Shown here piece by piece: positions 32,450 to 41,131 of a stretch of 64,000 nt of DNA. The stretch is taken from the NCBI RefSeq assembly GCF_030123105.1, contig NZ_CP126095.1:3534001-3598000 (forward strand), in the 5' to 3' direction. The translations under genes were made by a program, and so were the position numbers. The notes beneath the pieces were generated by a model. The model made no database searches, was not told where the DNA came from, and saw nothing but the letters and a program-made list of their open reading frames with translations. The stretch's first letter is position 1, and each line of letters starts with the position of its first letter. This DNA is from Paenibacillus sp. G2S3. Lineage in GTDB: Bacteria; Bacillota; Bacilli; Paenibacillales; Paenibacillaceae.

Positions 32450-32629
32450 ATATTTAGTTGTATGGAGGTGCTAATTCCACATGTTTGATTATTTTAGGAA
32501 CAAAATTTAGATGAATGTTTGACGATTAAGAAAGTAAATGTATCAATTTTGAAATGAACAACGTTTGAACATATTGTTACGCATTACGAAGAAATCATGG
32601 AACTTAATGAAAAGGAGCGTGTTTTGATA

Positions 32630-32862
32630 ATGGAAAAGTTTCAATTTCGATGAAAATGAATGTGTTACTTTTTTCTGGAATATCTCTGCAAACGGCTTAA
32701 AAGGCGTTAAAGCTACGACTAAGGAAGTCGAGGATACCGGTGTTTGGTTTGAGTTTAAGGGGGATGAAGATCAGTCCGTTTGTCACTTATGGGGAAATGC
32801 ATCTTTTTGTCCGTGAGGGCAGCACATAAGCGGAAGGCACGCATGCTTTAACGGTGAATTAA
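32630..32862 (+). pseudogene. Broken gene for a small beta-rich protein
   Basis: ATG 32630 starts MEKFQF and then the frame stops at once (CGATGA). One base off, the sequence continues DENECVTFFWNISANGLKGV and on to GVWFEFKGDEDQSVCHL. A second shift then leads into YGEMHLFVREGST, a TAA stop and AEGTHALTVN before the final TAA (32860-32862). A readable protein split by two frameshifts and one nonsense codon is a clear pseudogene. The family is not recognised. Confidence 0.6.
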
Positions 32863-33309
32863 AAGACAGCTGCACATTTTGGAGACAACTTAAGTTCAGA
32901 AGATATTATCAAATTAATAGAATCATCGGAGTCAAAAGAATCAAACAGGGCTTATTCCAACTCATAGACATATGTACAAAATACGGGTTTTGTGAGTAAG
33001 TAGTATATAAATTAATGAGACCAGCCAATTTTAACTCATAATATTGCTAATCAGCTGTTCATTAATGATTGTCAATTCAGTGTTCAAATTAGCGTCCCTT
33101 GTATGAACATAATCTTTATCTTTTCTTTTTATAGAAATCAATTTATCTCTAACAAGTATTAATCTTTAAAGTGCGCCTAAATCTCGAATAAAACTTCGTG
33201 TGCTTATAGTTGTGTTTTGTTGTTGCATGTTCTTTACGTACCTCTTAAATATAAAAGCTAATTATTACCATTAATTAACTTATATCAGTATCTTCATACA
33301 CGTTCAGTC

Positions 33310-33849
33310 TTAAAGCTCCAATTTTAAAAGCAACTCTTCAGCTATCCTTAATTGTCTTTCCCGTTCTTTAGTTGCAGCCTCGGCCACCGAGGAATATTTG
33401 GATATATTTACCATTTTTACGGCATAGTCACTGCTTATCATAGCGTGTCCTCTCATATGTCCAGTTGCAATGGCTTGTGCAAAAGAACGAGCAGCATACT
33501 TACTTGCTTCGGTTGTGGACTCTTTCGCCAATTCATTGACTATAAATCCAACTTTTCTTAAGTCGAAGGCTCTGATATCACCAGCTATACGCTTTTCTAG
33601 CGTTTCTATCCCTAAATCAATTCGCGGGTCATTTACAAGATGTTGATCCAAATGCTCCAGGTGTTCAACAGCAACGCTTAAAGCCCATTTGGCCAGTAAC
33701 TTCTGTGGTAATTTCTCAAGCTTTTCTTCAAGTTGATTTCTTAATTCATTATTGTCTACAATCTTTATCTTAGGACTACTGTAAGTAAATTCGTTACTTG
33801 CTTTTATTTTCTGCTCATGTTTATTCCATGCATATTCTTCAATGTTCAA
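33310..33849 (-). CDS. Imm5-like putative immunity protein
   Basis: 179 aa, mostly helical, no signal peptide. The region LAKWALSVAVEHLEHLDQ through ASKYAARSFAQAIATGHMRG and HAMISSDYAVK matches the pattern of Imm5-type domains (paired short helices ending A..F.QA.AT.H...HA......A). Imm5 proteins were predicted as immunity factors of polymorphic toxin systems; direct functional evidence in the family is limited. The start is TTG 33849, seven bases behind GGGGGAG, and only 15 bases after the stop of asnB, so the two are probably co-transcribed. No toxin gene is visible. Confidence 0.6.
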   Translation of the reverse strand: MNIEEYAWNKHEQKIKASNEFTYSSPKIKIVDNNELRNQLEEKLEKLPQKLLAKWALSVAVEHLEHLDQHLVNDPRIDLGIETLEKRIAGDIRAFDLRKVGFIVNELAKESTTEASKYAARSFAQAIATGHMRGHAMISSDYAVKMVNISKYSSVAEAATKERERQLRIAEELLLKLEL

Positions 33850-33864
33850 AAGATCACTCCCCCA

Positions 33865-35742
33865 TTACAGCACGGCACTCTTTAATTGCTTCAGATCTTC
33901 TTTCATAAAAAGCGTGTACCACACGGAAAAAATGTAAATTAACCAGATTCTACGCGAATAATCACCTTTATTACTCCGATGCTGGATAAACATCTCTTCG
34001 ATGATATTCATATTGAATATTTCTTCAATACCACTATATCGTATTTGCTCAAACATTATATCTGAAATCGGGGTCTTAAGCCAATCACGAATGGGTACGG
34101 GAAATCCTAATTTTGGGCGATTCACAATCGCATCCGGAACGATTCCTTCCATAGCTTTACGCAAAGCGAGTTTTGTTGTATTTTTGCCAATCCGATTGGA
34201 GACTGGAATTTTACTAGCCGTTTCAAAAACCTCTTTATCTAAAAACGGAACTCTTAATTCCAATGAATGTGCCATAGAGAGCTTATCTGCTTTTGACAAA
34301 ATATCGCCAGGCAACCAAAAATTCATATCAATAAACTGCATTCTTGTCGTAGGATCTAGGTGTACTGTCTTGTCATAAAAAGGTTTAACGATATCCGTCG
34401 GATGTAAAAAGCTATTTTGAGCGTGTACCGATTCATGGAGCAAATTCATCTTTCCGCTTTTGTTAAAGATATTAGCATTACCGAAAAAACGCTCTTCTAA
34501 AGGTGTCAGTCCCCGAAGTAAATAGTTTTTGCCATAAAAATGATATGGATAGATGGTTAATGATTTTCGTAACGTATCCTTTATGAAGTTGGGCATCCAT
34601 GTGATGGGTCTTAATGCATCTGGCTCTCTATAGATCCGGTATCCTCCGAATAATTCATCAGCGCCTTCCCCTGATAGGACAACCGTGACATGATCTTTTG
34701 CAAGCTGATTTAGATGATAAAGAGCAATGGCGGAAGGATCCGCGACAGGCTCATCAAGATGCCATACCGTTTTCGGAATACTCTCAAAAAAGTCTTCTGT
34801 AGATAAGATGTGAAAATAATGATCCGTTCCCAGTTTAGCTGCCGTTTGATTTGCAATGATCGTTTCATTGTTTACCCCTTCAAATCCAATCGAAAAGGTC
34901 TTTGTTGATTCTTCAGCTTTCATCATTGCAGCTATAGCTGTAGAGTCAATTCCACTGGACAAAAAACACCCTCTATTCACATCACTTTGTAAATGAAGGT
35001 TTACAGACTCTTTCAATTTCCACTGAATTTCTTCCGCATAGTCTGCTAAAGATCGTTTTACCGGATGAAAATGGGGCTCCCAATATTTCTCGATCTTCAT
35101 TTCACCATAAGCGTTAACAAACAATCGCTCTGCAGGTCCTAATTTATGAATATGTTCAAACATCGTATCAGGGTGCGGGACATACTGAAAAGTTAAGTAG
35201 CTAAATAGACTTTGATACTGAAGCTTTCTTGGTACCCCTTGCACTGCAAGTATGCTCTTAATTTCCGAAGCAAATAAAAGGTTATTCTCATCTTTGTAAT
35301 AATAAAAAGGCTTGATGCCAAAATGATCTCTAGCAGCAAAAAGCGTCTGTTCCTTAACATCCCAAATCGCAAAACTAAACATTCCTCGTAAATGATGGAC
35401 ACAGTCCTTACCGTATTCCTCATATAAATGCACAATGACTTCTGTATCTGATTGCGTTTGAAAGTGATGTCCCTTTAGCTTAAGCTGATCTCGTAGTGTT
35501 TTATAGTTATAGATTTCACCATTAAAAACAATCCAAAGAGTACGATCTTCATTCGTCATCGGTTGATTTCCATCACGTAAATCTATAACGGATAACCTAC
35601 GAAAACCGAGCCCAATCCGAGAATCGAGCCATACACCTTCATGATTAGGACCTCGGTGATTCATTGCCCCTGTCATTTGTTTTAAGGTTTCTTCTTGTGG
35701 GGGTTGTCCATTACATTTTAAGATTCCTGCTATTCCACACAT
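33865..35742 (-). CDS. asnB: Asparagine synthetase, glutamine-hydrolysing
   Basis: 625 aa, usual length for AsnB/AsnO. The start must be ATG 35742 because the nucleophile Cys2 follows directly (MCGIAGIL) after processing, and AGGAAGGA lies upstream; the frame extends further but without a ribosome site. Glutaminase domain: [21 protein letters not shown] and a SDTEVIVHLYEEYG segment. Synthetase domain: pyrophosphate loop LSSGIDSTA (SSGIDS instead of the common SGGLDS), SGEGADELFGGY and the AHSLELRVPFLD box. It transfers glutamine nitrogen to aspartate in the cytosol. The Imm5-like gene follows. Variation in the pyrophosphate loop keeps open a role in a specialised peptide or wall amidation. 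Confidence 0.85.
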   Translation of the reverse strand: MCGIAGILKCNGQPPQEETLKQMTGAMNHRGPNHEGVWLDSRIGLGFRRLSVIDLRDGNQPMTNEDRTLWIVFNGEIYNYKTLRDQLKLKGHHFQTQSDTEVIVHLYEEYGKDCVHHLRGMFSFAIWDVKEQTLFAARDHFGIKPFYYYKDENNLLFASEIKSILAVQGVPRKLQYQSLFSYLTFQYVPHPDTMFEHIHKLGPAERLFVNAYGEMKIEKYWEPHFHPVKRSLADYAEEIQWKLKESVNLHLQSDVNRGCFLSSGIDSTAIAAMMKAEESTKTFSIGFEGVNNETIIANQTAAKLGTDHYFHILSTEDFFESIPKTVWHLDEPVADPSAIALYHLNQLAKDHVTVVLSGEGADELFGGYRIYREPDALRPITWMPNFIKDTLRKSLTIYPYHFYGKNYLLRGLTPLEERFFGNANIFNKSGKMNLLHESVHAQNSFLHPTDIVKPFYDKTVHLDPTTRMQFIDMNFWLPGDILSKADKLSMAHSLELRVPFLDKEVFETASKIPVSNRIGKNTTKLALRKAMEGIVPDAIVNRPKLGFPVPIRDWLKTPISDIMFEQIRYSGIEEIFNMNIIEEMFIQHRSNKGDYSRRIWLIYIFSVWYTLFMKEDLKQLKSAVL

Positions 35743-35856
35743 GCTATTGTAGTCCTTCCTATAGTAAAGATTAGGATATAGAGTGCCCACAATTGCATTG
35801 ATCAATCATCTTTTTTTTAGAATCACGCTGGTGAATCGTACTTTAATCCATAAAAA

Positions 35857-35893
35857 AACGCCGAATGATTCACTATATGAATCGTTCGACGTT
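35857..35893. terminator. Bidirectional terminator, copy 1 of a repeated hairpin
   Basis: AACGCCGAATGATTC (35857-35871) pairs with GAATCGTTCGACGTT (35879-35893) with GU pairs. On the minus strand a long T-run follows. An almost identical hairpin stands at 37144-37180. Confidence 0.8.
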
Positions 35894-35908
35894 TTACGTT
35901 TAATGTTT

Positions 35909-37087
35909 CTATTCGATATTAACCTGCTTAACTATCTTCGCCCCCTGTTTGCGTAAGGCATCGTAATCGTATACTTCTTTAATTTCACCTAACTGGCTTT
36001 CAATAGTAGTTAGATCATTCATTTTAAAATAGTTACTCAAAATCTCGTACGGTGTCATTCCTGGTTTCTTCCCAGGTACATCTTCTATCGCTTCTTTCCA
36101 TGGTAAGTTTGCCTTATCCATCGTTAGCTCCAAAGCAGCCCCAGTTTCATAACGGATACTTCTTTCTAAGAAAGAAGGCGACTCCGCTTGTCCGTTAGCA
36201 ATAAAATCATACGCTTGCATAAATGTCACATGGTAAGGCTCCTGCTTGGTGGCCAGCACCATTAAATTACCGCCAGTTAACTTACTATAACGATATTCCA
36301 AATACCTTGCAGAACCTTCGATAGCCTCTGTCTTCGTCTCGCCAATTAATTGCGGCCATTTATAATATCTGTAATTTCGTACAACTGTCCAATCATGTAA
36401 ATACTTTTGAACGAGTTCAGGATTGCTTTCAGCCATTGCTTGATCCAACAGTTTGAATTCAATACCCATCAATGCGTAATTTTCTTCATTTATAGGATAG
36501 TTTTCGATATACTCAGCACCATTGGCATCATACGTCCATTCTTTTTGTTTGAAGATATGAAACCCTTCGTGCAATAAAAAAGATGAAAAATCAAAATACA
36601 GCGCGGGATCGCTGAACATTTTGGGATACTACTTAAAATACATTGTTTCCATACCTTTCAGATTTAGCGTTCCAAAATTAGCTGGAAACCATGCTGAGAG
36701 GGTTGTTGGTGAAAAACGACTGATCCGATATACCTTCGGTAAGCCCATCGACTCAGGCAGACTGATTTCTTGAGCAAAAATCCCTTTCTTCATAGGCACA
36801 TTCACGGCAAACCCTTCGCTACGAAACAGACCGCTATCCTTAGTCGTTCGTACCAGTAACAAGGGTTTGGAGTCAAATCGATAATCCTTATTCCAGAGCT
36901 GATCACTGGATTGCTCAAAATGGTTATACAACTCGGATAACTCTGTCAGCATCCGCCGATCGGTTTCAGGCAAGGATTCAAACGTAGTACGGTAGGTCTT
37001 ATTTAATAAAATCGATACCATGCATATTCCAACTATTGCTGACAATATCGTTAATAGAATGTTTCTTTTTCTATTTCTTTTGCTCAT
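35909..37087 (-). pseudogene. HExxH metallopeptidase-like protein gene interrupted by an in-frame TAG
   Basis: ATG 37087 (after GCGAGG) opens a frame with an N-terminal membrane anchor (about 10-28) that stops at TAG (36631-36629) after ETMYFK. The same frame resumes with YPKMFSDPALYFDFSSFLLH and contains HEGFH, a zinc HExxH motif near position 173 of the whole, then continues to 35909, giving about 392 codons. Because both halves share frame and only the TAG separates them, this is one gene with a nonsense mutation (or suppression/sequence error). The second half alone would have no ribosome site. The family is unrecognised; it is likely a surface-anchored putative peptidase. Confidence 0.7.
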
Positions 37088-37143
37088 GATTTACCTCGCT
37101 GTTTATCTCTTGTTATATGAGTAGTATGATATAAGCTAAAAAA

Positions 37144-37180
37144 AACGCCGAAAGATTCACTAAACGAATCGTTCGACGTT
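37144..37180. terminator. Bidirectional terminator, copy 2 of a repeated hairpin
   Basis: AACGCCGAAAGATTC (37144-37158) pairs with GAATCGTTCGACGTT (37166-37180). The right arm is identical to that at 35879-35893. The two copies flank the interrupted HExxH gene. Confidence 0.8.
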
Positions 37181-37193
37181 TTCTCATTCACTC

Positions 37194-38132
37194 TTATTTT
37201 ATTTCACTCATGAAGCTTCTGAAATTCTCCACGATTTCTTTCGATTTAGTATGGTGTAAATAATGATCGCCTTCAAACATCATCATCTTCCCATGCAAGG
37301 AATCTTTGATCTGTTCTTCATGTAAAGCTGCCCAGCCCTCAACATCCGAATTATCTTTTACTAAGAAGAACATCACGGGAAGTTCTTTAGGGAACTTTAA
37401 ATTCTCTGCGGCTTTGAAATTGCTTGAGAAATGCTCTGCTTCGCTGATGATATTTGGATTCATCATGTTTTTAAGCGAAATCATTCTATTTTGCTCTTTC
37501 GTTTCATCATCAACATCGGGTGCAATGATTTGATCAGGCGAGAGTTTAACCAGCAATCTGTAGAAACCTGATTGTTTAAGTGATTTTAAGGCTGCTGTTG
37601 GAAGTTCATCGCCGGCTCCTTGTGCCGGAACACTGCTGTCGATCCCTACGAATGCACTAACTTCGTTTTTGTACTTGTTCACATAGTCTAGAGCATAAAT
37701 TCCGGATATGGAGTGTCCCATCAGAATATAACGGTCTATATTTAATTGTTGTAAACATTCATGTAATTCACTCACAATATTTTCAGTACTTCGTTCTTTT
37801 TCGGTGACATCACTTAATCCATAGCCAAATGGCTCAATCACAACCACTTTGTAAAATGGAGATAGCTCGTCAACTAGCGGCTTAAAATCAATACCCGGCG
37901 CTGCAGTTCCGTATCCTGGTAGTAATACCACTGTCTCGTCACCATTTCCATGAATCGTGACGTTCATGTTTTTTCCATCTACAGGTACAAGCTGACCATA
38001 GGGCTCGATTTTACCTTTCTCAATTTTGTTGCAGATCACGTTAACAGTAAAAACAATAGCTAGAAAAAGCGCTATGGCTATCACTATAACTCCTATTGCT
38101 TTCAGTAAAAAGAAAAATGTCTTTTTCATCAT
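37194..38132 (-). CDS. Membrane-anchored alpha/beta hydrolase
   Basis: 312 aa. N-terminal membrane span about 9-33, then an alpha/beta hydrolase: oxyanion region LLPGYGTAAPGIDF, nucleophile elbow GHSISG (Ser), an acidic residue near DNSDVEGW and the catalytic His in EGDHYLHH. ATG 38132 or 38129 both follow GTGGGGGAGCGGG; seven further upstream codons in frame have no ribosome site. The family covers esterases, lipases and related enzymes acting at the outer face of the membrane. A terminator follows at once. The substrate is unknown. Confidence 0.8.
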   Translation of the reverse strand: MMKKTFFFLLKAIGVIVIAIALFLAIVFTVNVICNKIEKGKIEPYGQLVPVDGKNMNVTIHGNGDETVVLLPGYGTAAPGIDFKPLVDELSPFYKVVVIEPFGYGLSDVTEKERSTENIVSELHECLQQLNIDRYILMGHSISGIYALDYVNKYKNEVSAFVGIDSSVPAQGAGDELPTAALKSLKQSGFYRLLVKLSPDQIIAPDVDDETKEQNRMISLKNMMNPNIISEAEHFSSNFKAAENLKFPKELPVMFFLVKDNSDVEGWAALHEEQIKDSLHGKMMMFEGDHYLHHTKSKEIVENFRSFMSEIK

Positions 38133-38324
38133 GTAATTCCCGCTCCCCCACATATATTATATCTTCTCTTCTATCCACTTCATTCTAACAATCCAGTCTT
38201 AGATCCTGTGAAACACAAGTTTAAGTGAACCTTAACTTTCAGGACCAGCTAACGAATTCGAATTAAGCTTCCGTTAAGATAACTTTTTATAGATAGGATT
38301 CCTCTTCCGCCCATTGGATATCAC

Positions 38325-38391
38325 ACAAAAAAACACCTTTAGATATTCGCTGATTAGCCCATAGGACCATTCAACGATATTCTAAAGGTGT
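38325..38391 (-). terminator. Terminator after the DUF896 gene
   Basis: On the minus strand ACACCTTTAGAATATCG (38391-38375) pairs with the complement at 38349-38333 over at least 11 outer bases, then TTTTTTT. The loop is long (25 nt). Confidence 0.65.
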
Positions 38392-38414
38392 CCTTCCATT
38401 TCATTAGTTAAATA

Positions 38415-38639
38415 TTAGTTCAAAGTTTCTTTACGCGATAAACGAATTTTTTCAGGCGTAACATCATTTCCCTCAGGATCTACAATCGTCACTCCCGATA
38501 GACTGTTACGAACTTGTCCACGAATTTCACGTAGATAATCTTCACGCAAAGCGATCTGTTCCACCCATTCACTTTTTGTCAGACCTTCTTCACGTTCTTT
38601 CCTGGCTAGTTCATTAATACGAGTCAAACTGGTAATCAT
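38415..38639 (-). CDS. Small DUF896 (YnzC-like) cytosolic protein
   Basis: 74 aa. The sequence ITSLTRINELARKEREEGLT followed by KSEWVEQIALREDYL and a VRNSLSGVTIVDPEGNDVTP tail is the DUF896/YnzC family, a short two-helix protein found in many Firmicutes; B. subtilis members include an SOS-induced one. No enzymatic function is known. ATG 38639 follows AGAGGAAC. It lies 26 bases downstream of the MarR-type gene, with a palindrome (38665-38678) in between, so it is probably in the MarR operon and under its control. Confidence 0.85.
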   Translation of the reverse strand: MITSLTRINELARKEREEGLTKSEWVEQIALREDYLREIRGQVRNSLSGVTIVDPEGNDVTPEKIRLSRKETLN

Positions 38640-38664
38640 CTATGTTCCTCTTTTCTGAGTTTTG

Positions 38665-38678
38665 ATTAGCTTGCTAAT
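38665..38678. promoter_or_regulatory. MarR operator candidate overlapping the marR-like stop codon
   Basis: ATTAGCTTGCTAAT, a perfect palindrome, spans the last codons and stop of the MarR-type gene and is the reverse complement of the site in that gene's promoter. Confidence 0.5.
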
Positions 38679-39088
38679 AAATTAACAACCATCTGTTTCA
38701 TAAGCCTTCTTAATAATAAACGTTCTTCGGGTAGAATTCCTGTTAATAATTTATCCAGTTGCTTATTCCATATACGTTCCACAGGTTCACAGAGATTACG
38801 TCCGGCTTGAGTTAGATATACTCGGCTTACTCTGCCATCTTCAGGATCTCTTTTTCGAACAACAAACCCATGATTCTCAAGCGATTTCACCATATTCGTA
38901 ATGGTTGGAGGCTCACAATTCAGACTTTCGCTTAACTGGATCTGTGTCATTCCATCTGATCTCCATAACCGGCATAATAACTGTTCTTGGCCCACATGAA
39001 GATTAAATTCTCTAAGCAATGCTGCATAATCTCTACGCATTTCCGCTGAAATTCTATCCAGTAGTTCTCTTATCTCATCTTCAATCAC
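38666..39088 (-). CDS. MarR-family transcriptional regulator
   Basis: 140 aa. Winged helix of the MarR type: QEQLLCRLWRSDGMTQIQLS, recognition helix CEPPTITNMVKSLENHGFV, and wing RKRDPEDGRVSRVYLTQAG with the conserved Asp-Arg pair. Start is GTG 39088 behind GGGGGAAC. A palindrome (39119-39134) in its promoter and a second one at its stop codon are likely binding sites, which would give autorepression and control of the DUF896 gene. Ligand and other targets are unknown. Confidence 0.9.
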   Translation of the reverse strand: MIEDEIRELLDRISAEMRRDYAALLREFNLHVGQEQLLCRLWRSDGMTQIQLSESLNCEPPTITNMVKSLENHGFVVRKRDPEDGRVSRVYLTQAGRNLCEPVERIWNKQLDKLLTGILPEERLLLRRLMKQMVVNLLAS

Positions 39089-39118
39089 AGCTTGTTCCCC
39101 CGAACCACCTTACAAATT

Positions 39119-39134
39119 AATTAGCAAGCTAATT
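39119..39134. promoter_or_regulatory. MarR operator candidate in its own promoter
   Basis: AATTAGCAAGCTAATT is a perfect palindrome apart from the AA centre, 31 bases upstream of the GTG start and overlapping an AT-rich -10 region (TATAAT on the minus strand just upstream, 39140-39135). Position and symmetry fit an autoregulatory site. Confidence 0.6.
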
Positions 39135-39234
39135 ATATCATGTTTTTAAGAGGATTTCAAAGGTGGACGATCTTTAGATATCACCCACCAACGAATCCTC
39201 TTTAGGTTGGAGCTTCATGGTATAGAATTGGTCT

Positions 39235-40332
39235 TCAATTACTGTTTTGCGGGAGTCTCACTTCAAAGATTGTCCGCACCACACTGCTTTGCGCAGATAC
39301 GGTTCCATTATGCTGCTCTACTATATTTTTAGTAATAAACAAGCCAAGTCCCGTACTTCCTGTTGGATGTGATCGAGCACGATCACCCGTGTAAAACATA
39401 TCAAAAATACGTGGCAGCTCTTCCGGTTCAATACAATTTCCATAGTTGATCACTTCAACGACTACCTCGTTAGCGTCCAAGTAACCGTGAATATCAATAA
39501 ACTGGCCGTCGTTTCCGTATCGGGCCGCATTCGTAAGAAGGTTCTCAAATACACGTGCTAACAATTCCCCGTCACCGTAAATCATCAGAGGTTGTGTCAT
39601 ATCCAATCTGGAGGTTAGACCATTTTTCTCAAAGACTGGATACAATTCTTCATTTAATTGCAAGAGAAGCTCACTGAGATCAATCGATGATTTCTCAAGC
39701 TTAAGCTTGCCATAATTCATTCTTGTAATTTCAAACAGCTCATCGATCAATTTTTCTAAACGTTGAGATTTGGTATAAGCAATCGTCGTGTAATGCCTGG
39801 TCTGTTCAGGGGTTAATTGATTGTCTTTCAAAATAAAATCCAAATAGCCAATAACCGAGGTTAGGGGTGTACGCAAATCATGCGCCAGATTCAACACGAG
39901 TTGATCTTTACTGCTCTCGGCAATGTCTCCCCGCTCAATAGCTTCTTGCATATTCTCAATGGCTAGATTGAGATCATGACCAATTATCCCAAATTCATCT
40001 TTGGAGGGTATATCTACTCGTTCGGAAAAATCACCTGACGCTAGCTGATGAATCCCCTTTGATATTTCTTTGAAGTATTTTGCATACGGCTTAGTGAATA
40101 AGAAGAAAAATAGAATGGCTAGTGGTATAAAGATAATTAAAAATGTATTCACATCTCCGATATCTCTTATTACATAGCGAACTTGGGTTAGTGGATTCTC
40201 AAACTTCACCTCAGAGTGATAATATCGCTGGAGCGCCTTATAGATTAAAAAGGTTATCCCACCGGATACTAACATACTGGCCATCAGCAGCATAATCATT
40301 TTTGTACGAAAACTATAAATCATTTTAGGCAT
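39235..40332 (-). CDS. Sensor histidine kinase, VanS-like, without adjacent response regulator
   Basis: 365 aa. Two membrane spans (about 10-30 and 62-82) with a short outside loop, HAMP (about 83-135), His box VLNLAHDLRTPLTSVIGYLD (phospho-acceptor His about 151), N-box VFENLLTNAARYG, and G-boxes with STGLGLFITKNIVEQH. This is the VanS/YclK-like class that is usually encoded after its OmpR-type regulator. Here the upstream neighbour is a decayed ABC transporter, so the partner is missing from the locus. ATG 40332 has GGGAAGGG ten bases before it. The signal is unknown. Confidence 0.88.
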   Translation of the reverse strand: MPKMIYSFRTKMIMLLMASMLVSGGITFLIYKALQRYYHSEVKFENPLTQVRYVIRDIGDVNTFLIIFIPLAILFFFLFTKPYAKYFKEISKGIHQLASGDFSERVDIPSKDEFGIIGHDLNLAIENMQEAIERGDIAESSKDQLVLNLAHDLRTPLTSVIGYLDFILKDNQLTPEQTRHYTTIAYTKSQRLEKLIDELFEITRMNYGKLKLEKSSIDLSELLLQLNEELYPVFEKNGLTSRLDMTQPLMIYGDGELLARVFENLLTNAARYGNDGQFIDIHGYLDANEVVVEVINYGNCIEPEELPRIFDMFYTGDRARSHPTGSTGLGLFITKNIVEQHNGTVSAQSSVVRTIFEVRLPQNSN

Positions 40333-40415
40333 TGGATGTATACCCTTCCCCTACAGTATTTATCTTTGTAGTGATAATGGTATATGAATTCAATCTAAAT
40401 CTCAAATTATTAGCA

Positions 40416-41131
40416 TCACAGATCCTTTTTCTCAAAAATCCGCAATGAAATGAGATAAGAACAGCTGAGTAAGAACACGTAAGCCAGTCCTAGTATGATA
40501 TAAGGAATAAAGCTAGACTTCACGCCAAAACTCTGCCAGTTCTCTATGTTAGGAAGCCATTGAAGCATACTGCCGATCAAGCAACTCCTTATTGCGTTTT
40601 ACCAGCATGTATTTATTAGGGAGAGATTCTTTCATCTCATTAAAAACTAGCCGCCCCTCATTCACAAAAACAATATAATCCGCTATCCGGTCTAAATCAG
40701 TCGTGTTATGGGTGGAGAAAAGAATAGATTTCTGCTCATCCTGGATATGCTCACTAAGCAGACCAAGCAGTTCTCTTCGGAATATGGGATCAAGACCTGC
40801 AGTAGGTTCGTCCATGATGAGCAGATCTGCACCGTGCGATAAAGCAATGGCGAGCGAATACTTCATTTTCATCCCTTTGGAGAGCTCCTTAATCTTTTTC
40901 CGCGAGGAAAGCTTGAACATCTCTATGTATTTCCTATAAGTCTCTTTATCCCACTGACTATAAAAGGGAGCAATCATCACCCATCATCATTTTAATTAAA
41001 GTTGTTTTCCCTGCCCCATTGGGTCCAATTAGCCCCGTTATATACCCTTCCTTAATACCGAACGTAAGTTCGCATAGGCTAAAATGGCCATATTTTTTAG
41101 ATATTTGATTCATTTGAATGACATCGTTCAC
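40416..41131 (-). pseudogene. Remnant ABC transporter: ATPase with internal deletion joined to the C-terminus of its permease
   Basis: GTG 41131 overlaps the stop of the GntR-type gene (GTGA) and begins an ABC ATPase with Walker A GPNGAGKTTLIKMMMG. After about 50 codons the frame breaks, and a frame shifted by one base continues from 40980 with APFYSQWDKETYRKYIEMF, the signature ELSKGMKMKYSLAIA and Walker B LLIMDEPTAGLDP. The segment normally between Walker A and this point (about 50 residues, including the Q-loop) is missing. Near 40565 the ATPase tail runs into the last 45 codons of an ABC-2 permease (ending LRIFEKKDL, stop 40418-40416); the rest of the permease is gone. Two deletions have destroyed this transporter. 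Confidence 0.75.

Larger units (their letters stand above)
32127..33309. other. Degraded coding region
   Basis: Apart from the entries listed separately, this stretch holds pieces of frames without starts. The + frame before 32636 contains TFEHIVTHYEEIMELNEKER. The + frame at about 32869-32968 has ending GDNLSSEDIIKLIESSESKE. The - frame from about 33165 to 33031 has coding character (KRKDKDYVHTRDANLNTELT) but is cut by a stop on its upstream side. This looks like several decayed genes. Confidence 0.5.

Noticed and set aside
34001-34378. 125-codon + strand frame inside asnB
   Set aside because: Antisense to the well-supported asnB synthetase domain; no ribosome site.
39148-39202. Nested inverted repeat (AAGAGGATT/AATCCTCTT) as terminator of the VanS-like kinase gene
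   Set aside because: The arms pair, but no T-run follows on the relevant strand and the structure overlaps the start region of the marR promoter. Function unclear.
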